Below are positions 8,604 to 18,526 of a DNA stretch of 64,000 nt, one piece after another. Source of the DNA: Ignavibacteria bacterium (lineage in GTDB: Bacteria; Bacteroidota; Ignavibacteria; Kapaibacteriales; UBA4661); assembly GCA_013298775.1 (NCBI GenBank), contig JAAFIV010000006.1, positions 62,001 to 126,000 on the forward strand, in the 5' to 3' direction. Both the position numbers and the translations under genes were made by a program. The notes under the pieces are model-generated. The model made no database searches. It was not told where the DNA came from and saw nothing but the letters and a program-made list of their open reading frames with translations. The first letter of the stretch is position 1. Each line of letters starts with the position of its first letter.

Positions 8604-11600
8604 ATGCGCCGTTCTTCTTTTGTCTTGTGCTTGTACTGCACACTTCTCGCGTTCCTGTTTTCGCCGCACATTTCCCTTTTGGCGCAAACAGCCGCCCTCT
8701 TTAATATCAATACAAACGAGTTCCCAAGCCGTGTTGGGGGGAATTTCTTTGTGATTGACAGTGCCGGACGCAGTGTGCGTACCTTTTCCCCCGCCAATGT
8801 GCGCATTGCCGAAGAAGGCGCGGAACGGCGTGTTATCTCGGTTTCTTGCCCCGATGTGCTGCCACCACGCGCATTATCGGTCGTGCTGACGATAGATGTT
8901 TCTGGTTCGATGTCGTTACAATTGCCAAATTCCATGCTCACAAATATGCAAATCGCCAAGCAAGCGGCGGTGCAGTTTGTGAATGCCATTCAACTTGGCA
9001 CATCGGCAACGCAATCGGAAATGGCACTCACCAGTTTCGACGATAAAAATTACCTCAATCAAGACTGGACAACCGATAAAACCAAGCTCCTGAGCGCAAT
9101 CCAAAAACTCCAACCTCAGGGCGGCACGAACTACGATGCAGGTTTTCTCAAGCCGCCATCGCCCGCCGCCGATGTTGCCAGCACGGGCAAAAACAAACGT
9201 ATTGTTATTTTTCTCACCGATGGCTTTGGCTTTGGCTCGGAAGACAACATCGTGGAAGCGGCGGTGAAAAACGACATCACGATTTACACGATAACGCTTG
9301 GCGTTCAGGCGTTACCTGTCATTCGCAATATTGCCCAGCGTACGGGCGGCTTGTGCTTTGAAAATGTGCGATCCGCCGATGAGACCACGACTGCATTTCT
9401 GAACATTTTGCAAACAGCACTCGGTACGCCACCTTGCCTTGTAACGTGGGAAAGCGCGACCGGCTGCGCTGTTCCTCGCAGACCAGTAACAATGAGCTTC
9501 CCAGCGATTTCAGTGCGCCCCAATACCAGCACAGGAACGGTGGGTGGCGGGATGAATGGTGGGATGAATACGATTCTACGTGCAGAATCTGGCTACGAGC
9601 CGCCACCCGCATCACAAGTGGCATTGCGCGTGAGTCCTTCGCAAATTCAATTTCCCGACTCCGCTTCCACGTTGCCGCAAGAGCGCGTCGTTACAGTAAC
9701 GGCATCGAACGCAAATTTTACCGTGCGTGATATTGTCCTGAGCGGCGACAGTGCATTTTCCATTTCGCCGCGCAATTTCACGCTCCGAGCAGGTGAATCG
9801 CGCACGCTCACTGTGCGCATTACGGCGCGTCCAGCTATTGGCGGGTACGCGCTTGGCGAGTTTGTGTTTCTTACCGATACCTGCCCTGCACCGCGCTTGT
9901 TTGCTTCGGTATATTCTACCACACCGCCGAGTTCTCCAACGATACGACTTATTTTTCCAAATGGCAGCGAGGAGTTTCTTGCTGGAACCGACAGCCTGAT
10001 TCGCTGGACAGGCGTGTCGCCGCTTGATACGGTGCGTCTGGAATTTAGCATTGATAGCGGCAGAACGTGGCAAACGATTACTAATGAAGCAACGGGCTTG
10101 GTGTATAAATGGGAGCAGATTCCGAATTTGCCCAGCAACCGTTGTTTGATGCGGGTTACGCAGCTTGTCGCCTCGCCGCAGCCAGATGTGATTCGTCAAA
10201 TTCCAACCGATGTAACGCTTGCGCGGTTGGATGTGTCTGGCAATACCATCGTTTCCACGCGCGGACCGCAAACCCTGTTTTGGAGCTTGCCCAATATTCA
10301 GTTTGTTGCAGGAGCGCAACGCCATCAAAACACCATCACAGATATTGCTTTCAGCCCAGATTCTACGAGCCTTGCAACGACCGACGAGTCCAATGCACTT
10401 GTTACGTGGAATGCTCGGACGGGGCAGTTCACAGGCGGGATTGTGGGTAATATCGGGCGCGTGGTAACGTACAGCCCTGACGGGCGCATTCTTGCTGTTG
10501 CGGGCGCGGATGCGATTCGTTTCTACGAAGCGGGGACGAATCAATTGGCGCATATTATCATAATAGCACAAGGCGGAGCTGCAAGTATGGTTGCGCCGCG
10601 CCGCCTCACCTTTTCTCCCGATGGCGAAACACTTGGTTTGGTGCGGGCAAATGGCACAATGCTTTTTTGGCGTGTGCGCGTAGCAAGCTCTGGGAGCAGC
10701 ATGGGAACTGGCTTGGGAACAATTACCACAAGCGGTATCAATGCTCCTTGGGGGACGGCTGCTCGCAGCATTCGCGATGGCGTGTTTCAACAGGAATCAG
10801 GCGGGCGGCGCGGGAATTTGCTTGCAATTGCGGTGGTGAATAATGCACGCTCGTCGGTCGAAGTGTGGAATCGCCAAACACAAGCATTAGTGCGGACGTT
10901 GGTAGAATTTCCTGCCGCGCTCAATATCGCAAGTGTGAATTTTAGCCGTGACGGAAGCCGCATCATTACTGGATATGCCAATGGTGTGAGCTTGTGGAAT
11001 CTTTCCTCTGGCGGCACCTCGCCACAGCAGCGTGTACGTTTCCGCGCTCCCGTGAGCTTTGCAGAATTTCACCCCGACGGACGACGCTTTCTCGCGGTCT
11101 CTGGCGATGTTGGTATTTTCTATACCTTTTCCGACCCGTTTCCATTGCAAAGCGATAGCTCCGACCGCGTGTGGTCTATCGTCGCGCCAGATGCCGTTGC
11201 GGATTCGGTGAATATGGGCGCGGTAACAGTTGGCGAAGCAAAGGATTCTGTTGTGCGTGTCTTTGTGCGAAATACAGGTACATATCCTGTGCGCGTGGAT
11301 TCGCTCTTTTTTACGGGCGCACATGCCAATGAATTCGAGGTAGTATCGGGCGTTCCCGCAAGTATTCCCGTTGGAGCAGGGCAATATGTAGAATTTCGTT
11401 TTCGCCCCAGCGTACCAGGCGAGCGGCGAGCAGTTATCAATATCGCATTGCAGCATACGGTGTTGCAATACAGCATTGTCGGCGTTGGCGTGGTTGGCGG
11501 CTTGCAGATTTCGCCGCGCATTATTGACTTCCGTGCTGTCCTTGTCGGAACACGGCGAGACTCTACCGTGCGAGCAGTGGTGCGGAATACAGGCAATTCT

Positions 11601-12515
11601 CCTGTTACTATTACGAGCATCGCGCTTGGCGGACCAGATGGCGTGCAGTTTTTCCTGCTGTCTGGCACATCAGGTTTCACACTGGCTGCGGGCGAAACGC
11701 GCTCAGTGCAGGTACGCTTTTCTCCCGCAGAAATTGGACGCACAAGCGGTTCGTTATTGTTTTACGTTGGCAGTGGAAACCCCGTTGTGGTGCAGCTTTT
11801 CGGGCAGGGTGTGGCATCATTGCCGCCACCACCTTGTACACTGCGCCTTTTGGACACATCCGCGCGACCCAACGACCGTATTTGCTTGTCGCTAATACAA
11901 TCTTGCTCCGCGCCATCGGAAATTTCCACGAGTGTAACAGTGCTGGTGAGCTTCAACGCAAGCCTTCTCGCGCCGCAGGGCATGACTCCGCAAGGCGTGG
12001 TGGCAAACGGCATTCGCTACGTACCGATAACGCTGAATCTATTTCCCGTTTCGTCGAATGCTTCCATAAGCCGCTTAGATACTCGTCCCTTGCAAAATTT
12101 ATGCTTCGATGTTGCATTGGGAAATACCACCGCAACGCGCCTGAACGTAGAAGTCATAGACCCGCCCGGAGCCAGTATAAATGCGACCAGCGCAACCTTT
12201 CGGCTTATTACCTCGCTTGCTGGCGGAACGCATTTGTACTTCGCACCACCAAGCCGCCTCACGATAACGAGCATCGCACCAAATCCCGTGAACGACCAGT
12301 TTACAATACGTTTCAACAATGTTTTTGTAGAAAGTCTCACCCTAACGATTGTTGATATTTACGGGCGCGTCGTGCAAACACAAACCGTGATGGCAACAGC
12401 GCAAACAGGCAATGAAGCCAGTGTGAACGTGCGCGACTTGCCGCCTGGCGTGTATGTTGTGCGCGTGCGGTCTCCCCGCGAAACGGCTTCGCAGCGTATT
12501 GCGATTGTGCGGTAG
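8604..12515 (+). CDS. Giant secreted vWA / WD40-like / ASH-domain T9SS protein
   Basis: A 1303-residue protein. From ATG 8604 it begins with a clear signal peptide (MRRSSFVLCLYCTLLAFLF, cleavage near LLAQ). A von Willebrand A domain follows, with the metal-site motif DVSGSMS near residue 97 and the later TNYD and FLTDGFGFG segments (residues about 90-265). Residues about 565-840 hold degenerate WD40-type repeats (DIAFSPDSTSLAT, VVTYSPDGRIL, LTFSPDGETLG). Residues about 860-1070 carry two ASH/choice-of-anchor-D-like beta domains (VRVFVRNTGTYPV, VRAVVRNTGNSPV). The last 80 residues form a T9SS sorting domain (SIAPNPVNDQFTIRFNN). Likely a large surface adhesin or scaffold. An ATG at 8463 exists but gives no signal peptide. 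Confidence 0.88.
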   Translation: MRRSSFVLCLYCTLLAFLFSPHISLLAQTAALFNINTNEFPSRVGGNFFVIDSAGRSVRTFSPANVRIAEEGAERRVISVSCPDVLPPRALSVVLTIDVSGSMSLQLPNSMLTNMQIAKQAAVQFVNAIQLGTSATQSEMALTSFDDKNYLNQDWTTDKTKLLSAIQKLQPQGGTNYDAGFLKPPSPAADVASTGKNKRIVIFLTDGFGFGSEDNIVEAAVKNDITIYTITLGVQALPVIRNIAQRTGGLCFENVRSADETTTAFLNILQTALGTPPCLVTWESATGCAVPRRPVTMSFPAISVRPNTSTGTVGGGMNGGMNTILRAESGYEPPPASQVALRVSPSQIQFPDSASTLPQERVVTVTASNANFTVRDIVLSGDSAFSISPRNFTLRAGESRTLTVRITARPAIGGYALGEFVFLTDTCPAPRLFASVYSTTPPSSPTIRLIFPNGSEEFLAGTDSLIRWTGVSPLDTVRLEFSIDSGRTWQTITNEATGLVYKWEQIPNLPSNRCLMRVTQLVASPQPDVIRQIPTDVTLARLDVSGNTIVSTRGPQTLFWSLPNIQFVAGAQRHQNTITDIAFSPDSTSLATTDESNALVTWNARTGQFTGGIVGNIGRVVTYSPDGRILAVAGADAIRFYEAGTNQLAHIIIIAQGGAASMVAPRRLTFSPDGETLGLVRANGTMLFWRVRVASSGSSMGTGLGTITTSGINAPWGTAARSIRDGVFQQESGGRRGNLLAIAVVNNARSSVEVWNRQTQALVRTLVEFPAALNIASVNFSRDGSRIITGYANGVSLWNLSSGGTSPQQRVRFRAPVSFAEFHPDGRRFLAVSGDVGIFYTFSDPFPLQSDSSDRVWSIVAPDAVADSVNMGAVTVGEAKDSVVRVFVRNTGTYPVRVDSLFFTGAHANEFEVVSGVPASIPVGAGQYVEFRFRPSVPGERRAVINIALQHTVLQYSIVGVGVVGGLQISPRIIDFRAVLVGTRRDSTVRAVVRNTGNSPVTITSIALGGPDGVQFFLLSGTSGFTLAAGETRSVQVRFSPAEIGRTSGSLLFYVGSGNPVVVQLFGQGVASLPPPPCTLRLLDTSARPNDRICLSLIQSCSAPSEISTSVTVLVSFNASLLAPQGMTPQGVVANGIRYVPITLNLFPVSSNASISRLDTRPLQNLCFDVALGNTTATRLNVEVIDPPGASINATSATFRLITSLAGGTHLYFAPPSRLTITSIAPNPVNDQFTIRFNNVFVESLTLTIVDIYGRVVQTQTVMATAQTGNEASVNVRDLPPGVYVVRVRSPRETASQRIAIVR

Positions 12516-12556
12516 AAAATCCCACTTTTTAGGATTTTCGCAGAGGGCATTTTTTT

Positions 12557-12800
12557 GAGCAGACAAGAAGCGTCTGCTCTCTTTGTACACGACAAAACCT
12601 CTGAAAAGCTCGTACATCAGGCTTTAGTGGCTTGAGACTTTCTGTCTGTGTTTCTCACCTAAAACCCGCGCCAACGCTCACAGACAAGAATGTCTGTGCC
12701 ACTGCTGAAGAAGTTTTGTCGTGTACAAAGGTCTGCTCTACCAAAGCCCCGCAATAATTGAGGCTGATGGTAGCGCAGACGCTCCTGTCCGCGCCATTTG
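12557..12800. repeat. Palindromic repeat family 3, interrupted by a MITE
   Basis: Remains of a family 3 hairpin repeat: left half GAGCAGACAAGAAGCGTCTG and right part ACCAAAGCCCC...GGTAGCGCAGACGCTCCTG. When the inserted 150-bp MITE and one 9-bp duplication are removed, the order matches the intact copy at 63775-63844. It therefore predates the insertion. The trailing GCGAACGTCCTACTTTTGTTGAGTA (12798-12822) resembles sequence at 22182-22202. Confidence 0.75.
12581..12730. mobile_element. MITE family 1, copy B, with perfect 9-bp target duplication
   Basis: A 150-bp non-coding element with 17-bp perfect inverted ends CTTTGTACACGACAAAA / TTTTGTCGTGTACAAAG. Both sides carry the 9-bp duplication GTCTGCTCT (12572-12580 and 12731-12739). 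The target was the stem of an older family 3 palindrome. The interior contains the shared CACAGACAAGAATGTCTGTG block. No coding capacity, so it must be moved in trans by a transposase not present in this window. Confidence 0.92.
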
Positions 12801-12827
12801 CGAACGTCCTACTTTTGTTGAGTAATT

Positions 12828-13967
12828 ATGAACATCCTCGTTTTGAATTGGCAAGATATTCGCAATCCCCTCGCAGGCGGTGCGGAAACACACCTGCACG
12901 AGATTTTCCGTCGTGTGGCAGCAGCAGGACACGCTGTAACGCTGTATTGCTCGCATTTTGAGGGCGCGAAAGAACGCGAAATGCTTGATGGAATCACGGT
13001 TCTGCGCGAGGGCGCACGCAATACCTTCAATGCCTACGTTCCCAAACGCTATCTGCGCCAATTCCAGCATGAACAGTACGATGTGGTGATTGACGACATC
13101 AATAAAATCCCCTTTTTTACGCCTTTCTACGTCCGCAAGCCACTTCTGGCGATTGCACATCATTTCTTTGGCAAAAGCATTTTTACGGAGGCTGGCGTGC
13201 TGGCAGGAAGCTACGTCTATGCCGCAGAGCAAGCCATGTTCCGCGCATACAAACATACGCCGTTTGCGGTGGTCTCCGAAAGTACACGCGAGGAATTGCT
13301 TGCGCATGGCTTTCCATCGCAGAATGTGACCATTATTCCCAATTGTATTGCTCACGAACAATTCCCATTTGCCGTGCAGGAAAAGCCCGCGCATCCCGTT
13401 ATTACGTACTTTGGGCGGTTGAAGCGGTACAAAAGTCCGCATCATTTGCTCGAAGCGTATGCACTTTTGAAGCATGAATTTCCGAAAGCGGAATTGCGCA
13501 TTATTGGCAAAGGCGATGCAGAGCAGGATGTGCGCGCTCTGGCGGCACGTTTAGATATTGCAGAGAATGTGCGGTTCTATGGTTTTATTGCCGAAGAGGA
13601 AAAGGCGGGATTGCTTGGCTCGTCGCATTGTGTGGTGAATCCGTCCATGAAAGAAGGTTGGGGAATTATCAATATCGAAGCAAATGCCTGTGGAACGCCC
13701 GTCATTGCGGCAAATGTGCCAGGTCTGCGCGACGCGGTGCAGCACGACGTAAGCGGTTTGCTCTACGACTACGGCGATATTCCCGCGCTTGCCGAACTTC
13801 TCCGCCGCGTCCTGACCGATTCTGCGCTGCAAACACGCCTCGCACACGGCGCAATCGGCTTTGCACGGCAATTTAATTGGGATGATTCTGCCCTAAAAAT
13901 AATAAAGCGCGTGGAGGAACTGGTAATGCTCCCTGCCCACGCGCCTTTTCCGCGAACGGATAGGTAG
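12828..13967 (+). CDS. Glycosyltransferase family 4
   Basis: A 379-residue GT-B fold glycosyltransferase. The N-terminal acceptor half has the glycine-rich loop NPLAGGAETHLHEIFRR. The C-terminal donor half shows YFGRLKRYKSPHHLLEA, the LRIIGKGDAE strand, and the E-x7-E-like region KEGWGIINIEANACGTPVI typical of GT4 retaining enzymes that use nucleotide sugars. Probable role in surface polysaccharide assembly, in keeping with a GDP-fucose synthase and an RfbB-like gene elsewhere in the window. ATG 12828. It ends 3 bp from the convergent 1087-codon gene, so the two genes must share or lack a terminator. Sugar specificity cannot be told. Confidence 0.9.
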   Translation: MNILVLNWQDIRNPLAGGAETHLHEIFRRVAAAGHAVTLYCSHFEGAKEREMLDGITVLREGARNTFNAYVPKRYLRQFQHEQYDVVIDDINKIPFFTPFYVRKPLLAIAHHFFGKSIFTEAGVLAGSYVYAAEQAMFRAYKHTPFAVVSESTREELLAHGFPSQNVTIIPNCIAHEQFPFAVQEKPAHPVITYFGRLKRYKSPHHLLEAYALLKHEFPKAELRIIGKGDAEQDVRALAARLDIAENVRFYGFIAEEEKAGLLGSSHCVVNPSMKEGWGIINIEANACGTPVIAANVPGLRDAVQHDVSGLLYDYGDIPALAELLRRVLTDSALQTRLAHGAIGFARQFNWDDSALKIIKRVEELVMLPAHAPFPRTDR

Positions 13968-13970
13968 GTT

Positions 13971-16900
13971 TTAACGAATCACGGAAATTCTCAGCGTTGA
14001 GGTCTCCTGCGAAGCCGCTCCTTCGCGGCGAATACGGCAGAGATACATTCCAGTTGGCACGTCGTCGAGATTTACCTCAACACGCTGTTCTCCTGCATAT
14101 TGAACTCCTTCAAAAATCTGCATCACTTTTTGTCCTAAGCTATTCCACAATTCAACCGTAACGCGCCCACCCGATGTAAGCGTGTAGGTAAGTCGTGCGC
14201 GGCTGTTTGCGGGGTTTGGCTGAATACTGGACTGGAGCGCGTCGTATTTTGTAGAATTTTGTACGCTCACCACCGAAGTAAATGCCGCAACACACGGGTC
14301 TATCTTCAAATCAGCAATGCTTAAAATGCCTTGGTCAATGGGCCAAAGCGGAACGGTTGAGCCACCACCACCCAAGAGAACAAAGCCAATCCCGCGCCGC
14401 GACTTGCGTTCAATGTTGTCAATGAAGCGAATATCGAGCGGTTCATTGTGGCGCATCCCCGGAATACCATTTTCCTTATTTTCCGCCCAGACAGGCAAGA
14501 CGGCATCCGAGCCAGTCCAGACCACCGAACCAACGCATTCGCAATCAGTATTGAACGCGCCAACTTCACCATTGAAGCTATTGGCAAGACTGTGGTCTTT
14601 GCCACCGAAATCACTGGAAGGGCTTGCTGTTGCTTGCGCAAGGAGGTTCATAAAGGTTTGTGCTTGAATCACCAACGCAGCGTTGTAGTTCGTGTTTACA
14701 TTGCCCTTGGAGCGCGTGAAAATCGTTGGCGATACCACAGGGCTGTTCACCGTTACGCGGAAGGAAGTCGTCGTCGCGCCACCGCGATTATCATTGGCAA
14801 TAAGCGTAATCATGGTATTGCCTTCGGTCAGCGCATCAATGAGCAAGAAGCCATCAATGATGCGGGTGCGGAGGATGGTTGGGTCTTCCACGAAGCTCGT
14901 AAAGGTAATCGGGTCGCCGTTGGGGTCAATAAACAGCGATGAAATAGGAACACGTGTTGTGGAAGCCGCAATCACGGGAATATCATTCGGGCGCGAAACC
15001 AGCACTGGTGAGCGGTTTGGACCTGTGCCATAAAATTGTGCTGCAAAGTTTTGATTGCGCGGACGCGTGCCGCCAATCAAGTTTACATTCAAACTCGATG
15101 GGATAAATCCATAGCCTTCCAGCGATGCCGTAAGCGTGTATCGTCCGTTGGGAACATTTTCCAAGACGTAATTTCCGTCTGCATCGGTCTTCGTTGTGCG
15201 TGTTCCATCGCTAATGGTAACGCCTGGTACAGCGCGTTCTTGGCTGTCGGCGCGAACCGTGATGCGCCCCGAAATTGTGGAAAGCGGCAAGGTTGCAATG
15301 GTGGTCGTAGCGCGGAAATCCATGCTGGAAAGCGCGGGTGTTGCTGGGTTTGCCACCACAAGGCGCGAGGGCGGGAAAAATGTTGTTGCTGTTGTGACAG
15401 GCGTAATGAAAAAGCGTCCGTCTGGCACTTGTTCGCGTGCAACAAGGCGATACCGCCCATTTTCATCGGTGATAGTGCTGTTATCGTCTTGGACAATTGA
15501 AAGACTGACACGAGTACCTGCTAGCGGCGTTCCGACGATAGTTTGTACGACCCCCGTAAGCGTGATGGGTTCAAGCACCGCTTGGAAATTTTGCGTGGCA
15601 TTTTCAGTCTCGCGTGGCACATCAAAGCGGCGCAGCATGGGCTGAATAATATGCCTGTCCGCAAAGAACCGTATCCGATAACTACCGCTTGTGAGGCTGA
15701 GCGTGTACGTGCCATCATTGCTGAGGACAACGCGCCGACGCTCGGTTATGAGAAACCCAGGACTTGTTTCATTTACAATTTCAATGGTCAAAGGTTCGCG
15801 CACGGGCTGACTGAGCAAACTCGAACCGCGATACGTTACGCGCCCCGTAACCGTGTATTCGCGCGGCGGTGCGGGCGTTGCAATGATGTCATTCAAGGTA
15901 ATATTTTGCCTAATTTCACCAATATCTACAAATGCCACTATTTGCGCTTGCGTGGGCGAAAGGCGCGGGAGAATATTTTCACTTGTCGGCACCGCAGCAC
16001 CATTGTAGGTGAACGTAAATTCGCTTGGTCCAGGCAATAGCACATACAAGGGTAAGGTGCTGCGAATTGCTTGCAAACGGAGGGTAAATGCGCCATTCGT
16101 ATCAGTTTTTACGCTATCGTACAGAACATTCGTATTGAATTGCGACAAACGCAACAGCGCATTCGACACTGGCAAGCGCATATTCCCGACAATGCGAACA
16201 ATACGACCGCGAACTTGGATAATACGCGGTTCGTAGAGGAAATTGAGCCTCGTCGTATCGGCAGTGCGCACATTGATAGTGTGCTGCGTCGGTACACTTG
16301 TGTACTGTGGTGCGCTTCCCGTCGTCAGTTCAGATGTAATGCGGTAGGTACCGTTTGTTACTTGAAAAACATAGAGGTCATTACCATCAACCCGAACGAG
16401 CTTTCGTAGCCGCTCGCCAATAACTGCGCCTGTTTGCGGGGAAATCGTTTCGATACTGACAATCGCCGCACTGGGTTCGTAGTCGAATCGCACGCTGCCA
16501 CTCACGCGGTAGGTGGGCGTAGTTGCGGTGAAGGTTATCGGATTATTCGTTGTTTCACCGTTTAATGCAACAAAAACGGTGGTCGAAACATTCGTGGTAT
16601 TGGTAATTCCTGCCGGAGTAATCACCACGCCTTCACGTAAACGCGAGGCTTCTGGTTCAATACTGTACGTTCCTGCTGTTGAAACAATTGCGCTAAATCT
16701 ACCAAGGCTGTCCACACGCGGACGCAGCACGAAACCACCACCGCGAATGGTGATATTTGCAAAGGGAAAAGGAATGGAATAATCATGCAGCATAACGACG
16801 CGCCCAGAAATGACGGGCAGTTCGGGCTGCATAAGAACATCGGGAAAACGTACAGGATTGGTAGAATTTGTTGAAATCTCAATCGTGGCGGACGTTGGGA

Positions 16901-17234
16901 AAAATGTTGCCGATACGCCACCACTAACACGGCGCGGAATCACGGTAAATACGCCTGTTGTTACATTCGAGAATAAATACGCTCCGCTTGAGCCAAGGCT
17001 GACAACATCCACCGTCGCACCAGAACTGCTCACAAGGCGCAATTCTACGCCATTCAGCGTACCAATGAGTGTGGAAGCCGTTGCGGGCAGAACGACATTT
17101 CCCGTGAGGCTAAACCGCCCACGCTCTTGTGAATAAGCGTCGTTGTGCGAAATGCACAGCGCAATGCCGACAAGCAGCGTCATTACAAGAGCTGCGAGGC
17201 GTTTATGAGAAGAAATATTGAATTGAGAAGACAT
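13971..17234 (-). CDS. Large secreted protein with repeated carboxypeptidase-regulatory-like domains and T9SS sorting domain
   Basis: A 1087-residue protein with a signal peptide (residues about 1-35, ending near AYSQ), then several tandem beta-sandwich modules of the carboxypeptidase-regulatory / prealbumin-like type (patterns such as SGRVVMLHDYSIP, VRGRIVRIVGN, VTGRVTYRGSS and the most canonical one near residue 650, SGRITVRADSQERAVPGVTI...DADGNYVLENVP). A cadherin-like module follows near residues 740-830 (LFIDPNGDPITFTSF, LIANDNRGGATTTSF). The C-terminus is a T9SS sorting domain (IQPNPANSRARLTYTL). It is likely a fibre-like surface protein. No catalytic motif is visible. ATG 17234. Confidence 0.85.
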   Translation of the reverse strand: MSSQFNISSHKRLAALVMTLLVGIALCISHNDAYSQERGRFSLTGNVVLPATASTLIGTLNGVELRLVSSSGATVDVVSLGSSGAYLFSNVTTGVFTVIPRRVSGGVSATFFPTSATIEISTNSTNPVRFPDVLMQPELPVISGRVVMLHDYSIPFPFANITIRGGGFVLRPRVDSLGRFSAIVSTAGTYSIEPEASRLREGVVITPAGITNTTNVSTTVFVALNGETTNNPITFTATTPTYRVSGSVRFDYEPSAAIVSIETISPQTGAVIGERLRKLVRVDGNDLYVFQVTNGTYRITSELTTGSAPQYTSVPTQHTINVRTADTTRLNFLYEPRIIQVRGRIVRIVGNMRLPVSNALLRLSQFNTNVLYDSVKTDTNGAFTLRLQAIRSTLPLYVLLPGPSEFTFTYNGAAVPTSENILPRLSPTQAQIVAFVDIGEIRQNITLNDIIATPAPPREYTVTGRVTYRGSSLLSQPVREPLTIEIVNETSPGFLITERRRVVLSNDGTYTLSLTSGSYRIRFFADRHIIQPMLRRFDVPRETENATQNFQAVLEPITLTGVVQTIVGTPLAGTRVSLSIVQDDNSTITDENGRYRLVAREQVPDGRFFITPVTTATTFFPPSRLVVANPATPALSSMDFRATTTIATLPLSTISGRITVRADSQERAVPGVTISDGTRTTKTDADGNYVLENVPNGRYTLTASLEGYGFIPSSLNVNLIGGTRPRNQNFAAQFYGTGPNRSPVLVSRPNDIPVIAASTTRVPISSLFIDPNGDPITFTSFVEDPTILRTRIIDGFLLIDALTEGNTMITLIANDNRGGATTTSFRVTVNSPVVSPTIFTRSKGNVNTNYNAALVIQAQTFMNLLAQATASPSSDFGGKDHSLANSFNGEVGAFNTDCECVGSVVWTGSDAVLPVWAENKENGIPGMRHNEPLDIRFIDNIERKSRRGIGFVLLGGGGSTVPLWPIDQGILSIADLKIDPCVAAFTSVVSVQNSTKYDALQSSIQPNPANSRARLTYTLTSGGRVTVELWNSLGQKVMQIFEGVQYAGEQRVEVNLDDVPTGMYLCRIRREGAASQETSTLRISVIR

Positions 17235-17595
17235 GATAAATTTTCCTTTCCGAAAGCATCCGTTGTTTGAGACAATCTTAACATCTCAAGAGGAGAACAT
17301 CTCAAGAAGACCGTACCAAGAAATGCAGTTCGGGTGCTGTGAAGCGACAAATAAATGCTGGCAATGGAGAATAATTGCAACAAGCAAATTTCGTCAATTT
17401 TTATGAACTGGGAAAGTGCCAAAAAGTACATTTCTCACATGACTAAAAGTCATAGCGGTCGTGTGCATCATTGCAGTTCAAAGCGCATTGGAGAACAATT
17501 CTTTTCTCATCATTGCGTCCTTCTTGACGATACCGCCAGTGCGCTTGTTCTATAAAATTTAACCACCATTCTACCACCACATCAAAGGTAAAAAT
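17235..17595. other. Intergenic region between divergent genes
   Basis: A divergent promoter region for the 1087-residue protein and the SGNH hydrolase. Visible is a short direct repeat ACATCTCAAGA(A/G)GA near 17280 and 17299. A 66-codon open frame at 17355-17555 has no recognisable features and I do not regard it as a gene. No MITE is found here. Confidence 0.4.
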
Positions 17596-18324
17596 ATGAG
17601 AAGCATCGTTTTTTGGAGCTTATTTCCCTTCACGCTCCCTCAAGCCTATAAAGTTCGTAAAAATGCTCCGCGTTTTCCTGCTGCGAGCGGCATTCCAGCA
17701 GGAAGCATTGGTGAGGGAACATCGCTCCGTTTTCTTGCTATCGGCGATTCCATCATCGCTGGAGTAGGAGCCAGTACACTTCAGAATGCGCTAGTTGGGC
17801 AGACCGCATTAGGACTAGCAGAAAAGCTCTCTTGCCGCATCGAATGGGGTGCAATAGGGAAAATTGGAGCAACGACCAAAAAAGTGGAAGAAGCACTATT
17901 ACCACAGCTACCGAACTACGAAGCTGATTTTATCGCTCTTTCGGTTGGTGTGAATGACGTTACGTCATTGCTCACCTTACCCAAATATGAAAAGAACCTG
18001 CACCGAATTCTCACGGCACTGGAACAACATTCGCCCAAGGCTGTTATTGGCGTGGCGGGCATACCGCCTTTGCGTGGATTTCCACTTCTGCCAACGCCCT
18101 TACGCAGCCTTATTGGATTGCGCGGAGATTCCTTCGATGAAGTCATTGAACGTGTTATCAAAAAGCATCCGCGTACTGTCCGCGTGCCACTTGATTTTGA
18201 ACCTGCACCGCATAAATTCTCGCCCGACGGCTATCATCCTTCGGAAGAAAGTTATCAAGAATTTGGCGCACTGTTCTCTTCCGAATTAGTACGCCATCAA
18301 CGTTTTCTCCAAAAAGTATCGTGA
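17596..18324 (+). CDS. SGNH/GDSL-type hydrolase
   Basis: A 242-residue SGNH hydrolase. Block I is FLAIGDSIIAGVGAS (catalytic Ser in GDS, near residue 52), block II is the glycine in GAIGKIGATT, block III is SVGVNDVTS with the oxyanion-hole Asn, and block V is PDGYHPSEESY with the catalytic Asp and His. Such enzymes are esterases, lipases or acetylhydrolases acting on lipids or sugars. The first 20 residues are moderately hydrophobic but do not make a convincing signal peptide. ATG 17596. The substrate is unknown. Confidence 0.88.
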   Translation: MRSIVFWSLFPFTLPQAYKVRKNAPRFPAASGIPAGSIGEGTSLRFLAIGDSIIAGVGASTLQNALVGQTALGLAEKLSCRIEWGAIGKIGATTKKVEEALLPQLPNYEADFIALSVGVNDVTSLLTLPKYEKNLHRILTALEQHSPKAVIGVAGIPPLRGFPLLPTPLRSLIGLRGDSFDEVIERVIKKHPRTVRVPLDFEPAPHKFSPDGYHPSEESYQEFGALFSSELVRHQRFLQKVS

Positions 18325-18526
18325 GTTGCCATTAAAAACTGGCTTGTCAATGATTTCAAGCAGAAGCATAGAGTTGTAGCTTTGCTGCGGTGTTTCTGCT
18401 TGATTTCGGCAGCAAAAAAACGTAGATTTGTAGCCCCATAAATCTGGGTACAACCGTGCTACATGAGGTCATCACACGCTTCCACGCAATTTAGCACTCA
18501 AAACTCACCATTCAACACTTTTTACG

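Noticed and set aside
9612-10790. A 392-codon minus-strand open frame inside the vWA protein gene
   Set aside because: Its composition is rich in Arg, Cys and His with no recognisable family; the opposite strand encodes clear vWA/WD40-like/ASH domains.
17355-17555. A 66-codon frame in the divergent intergenic region
   Set aside because: No family, no coding-like composition and no conserved start signal.
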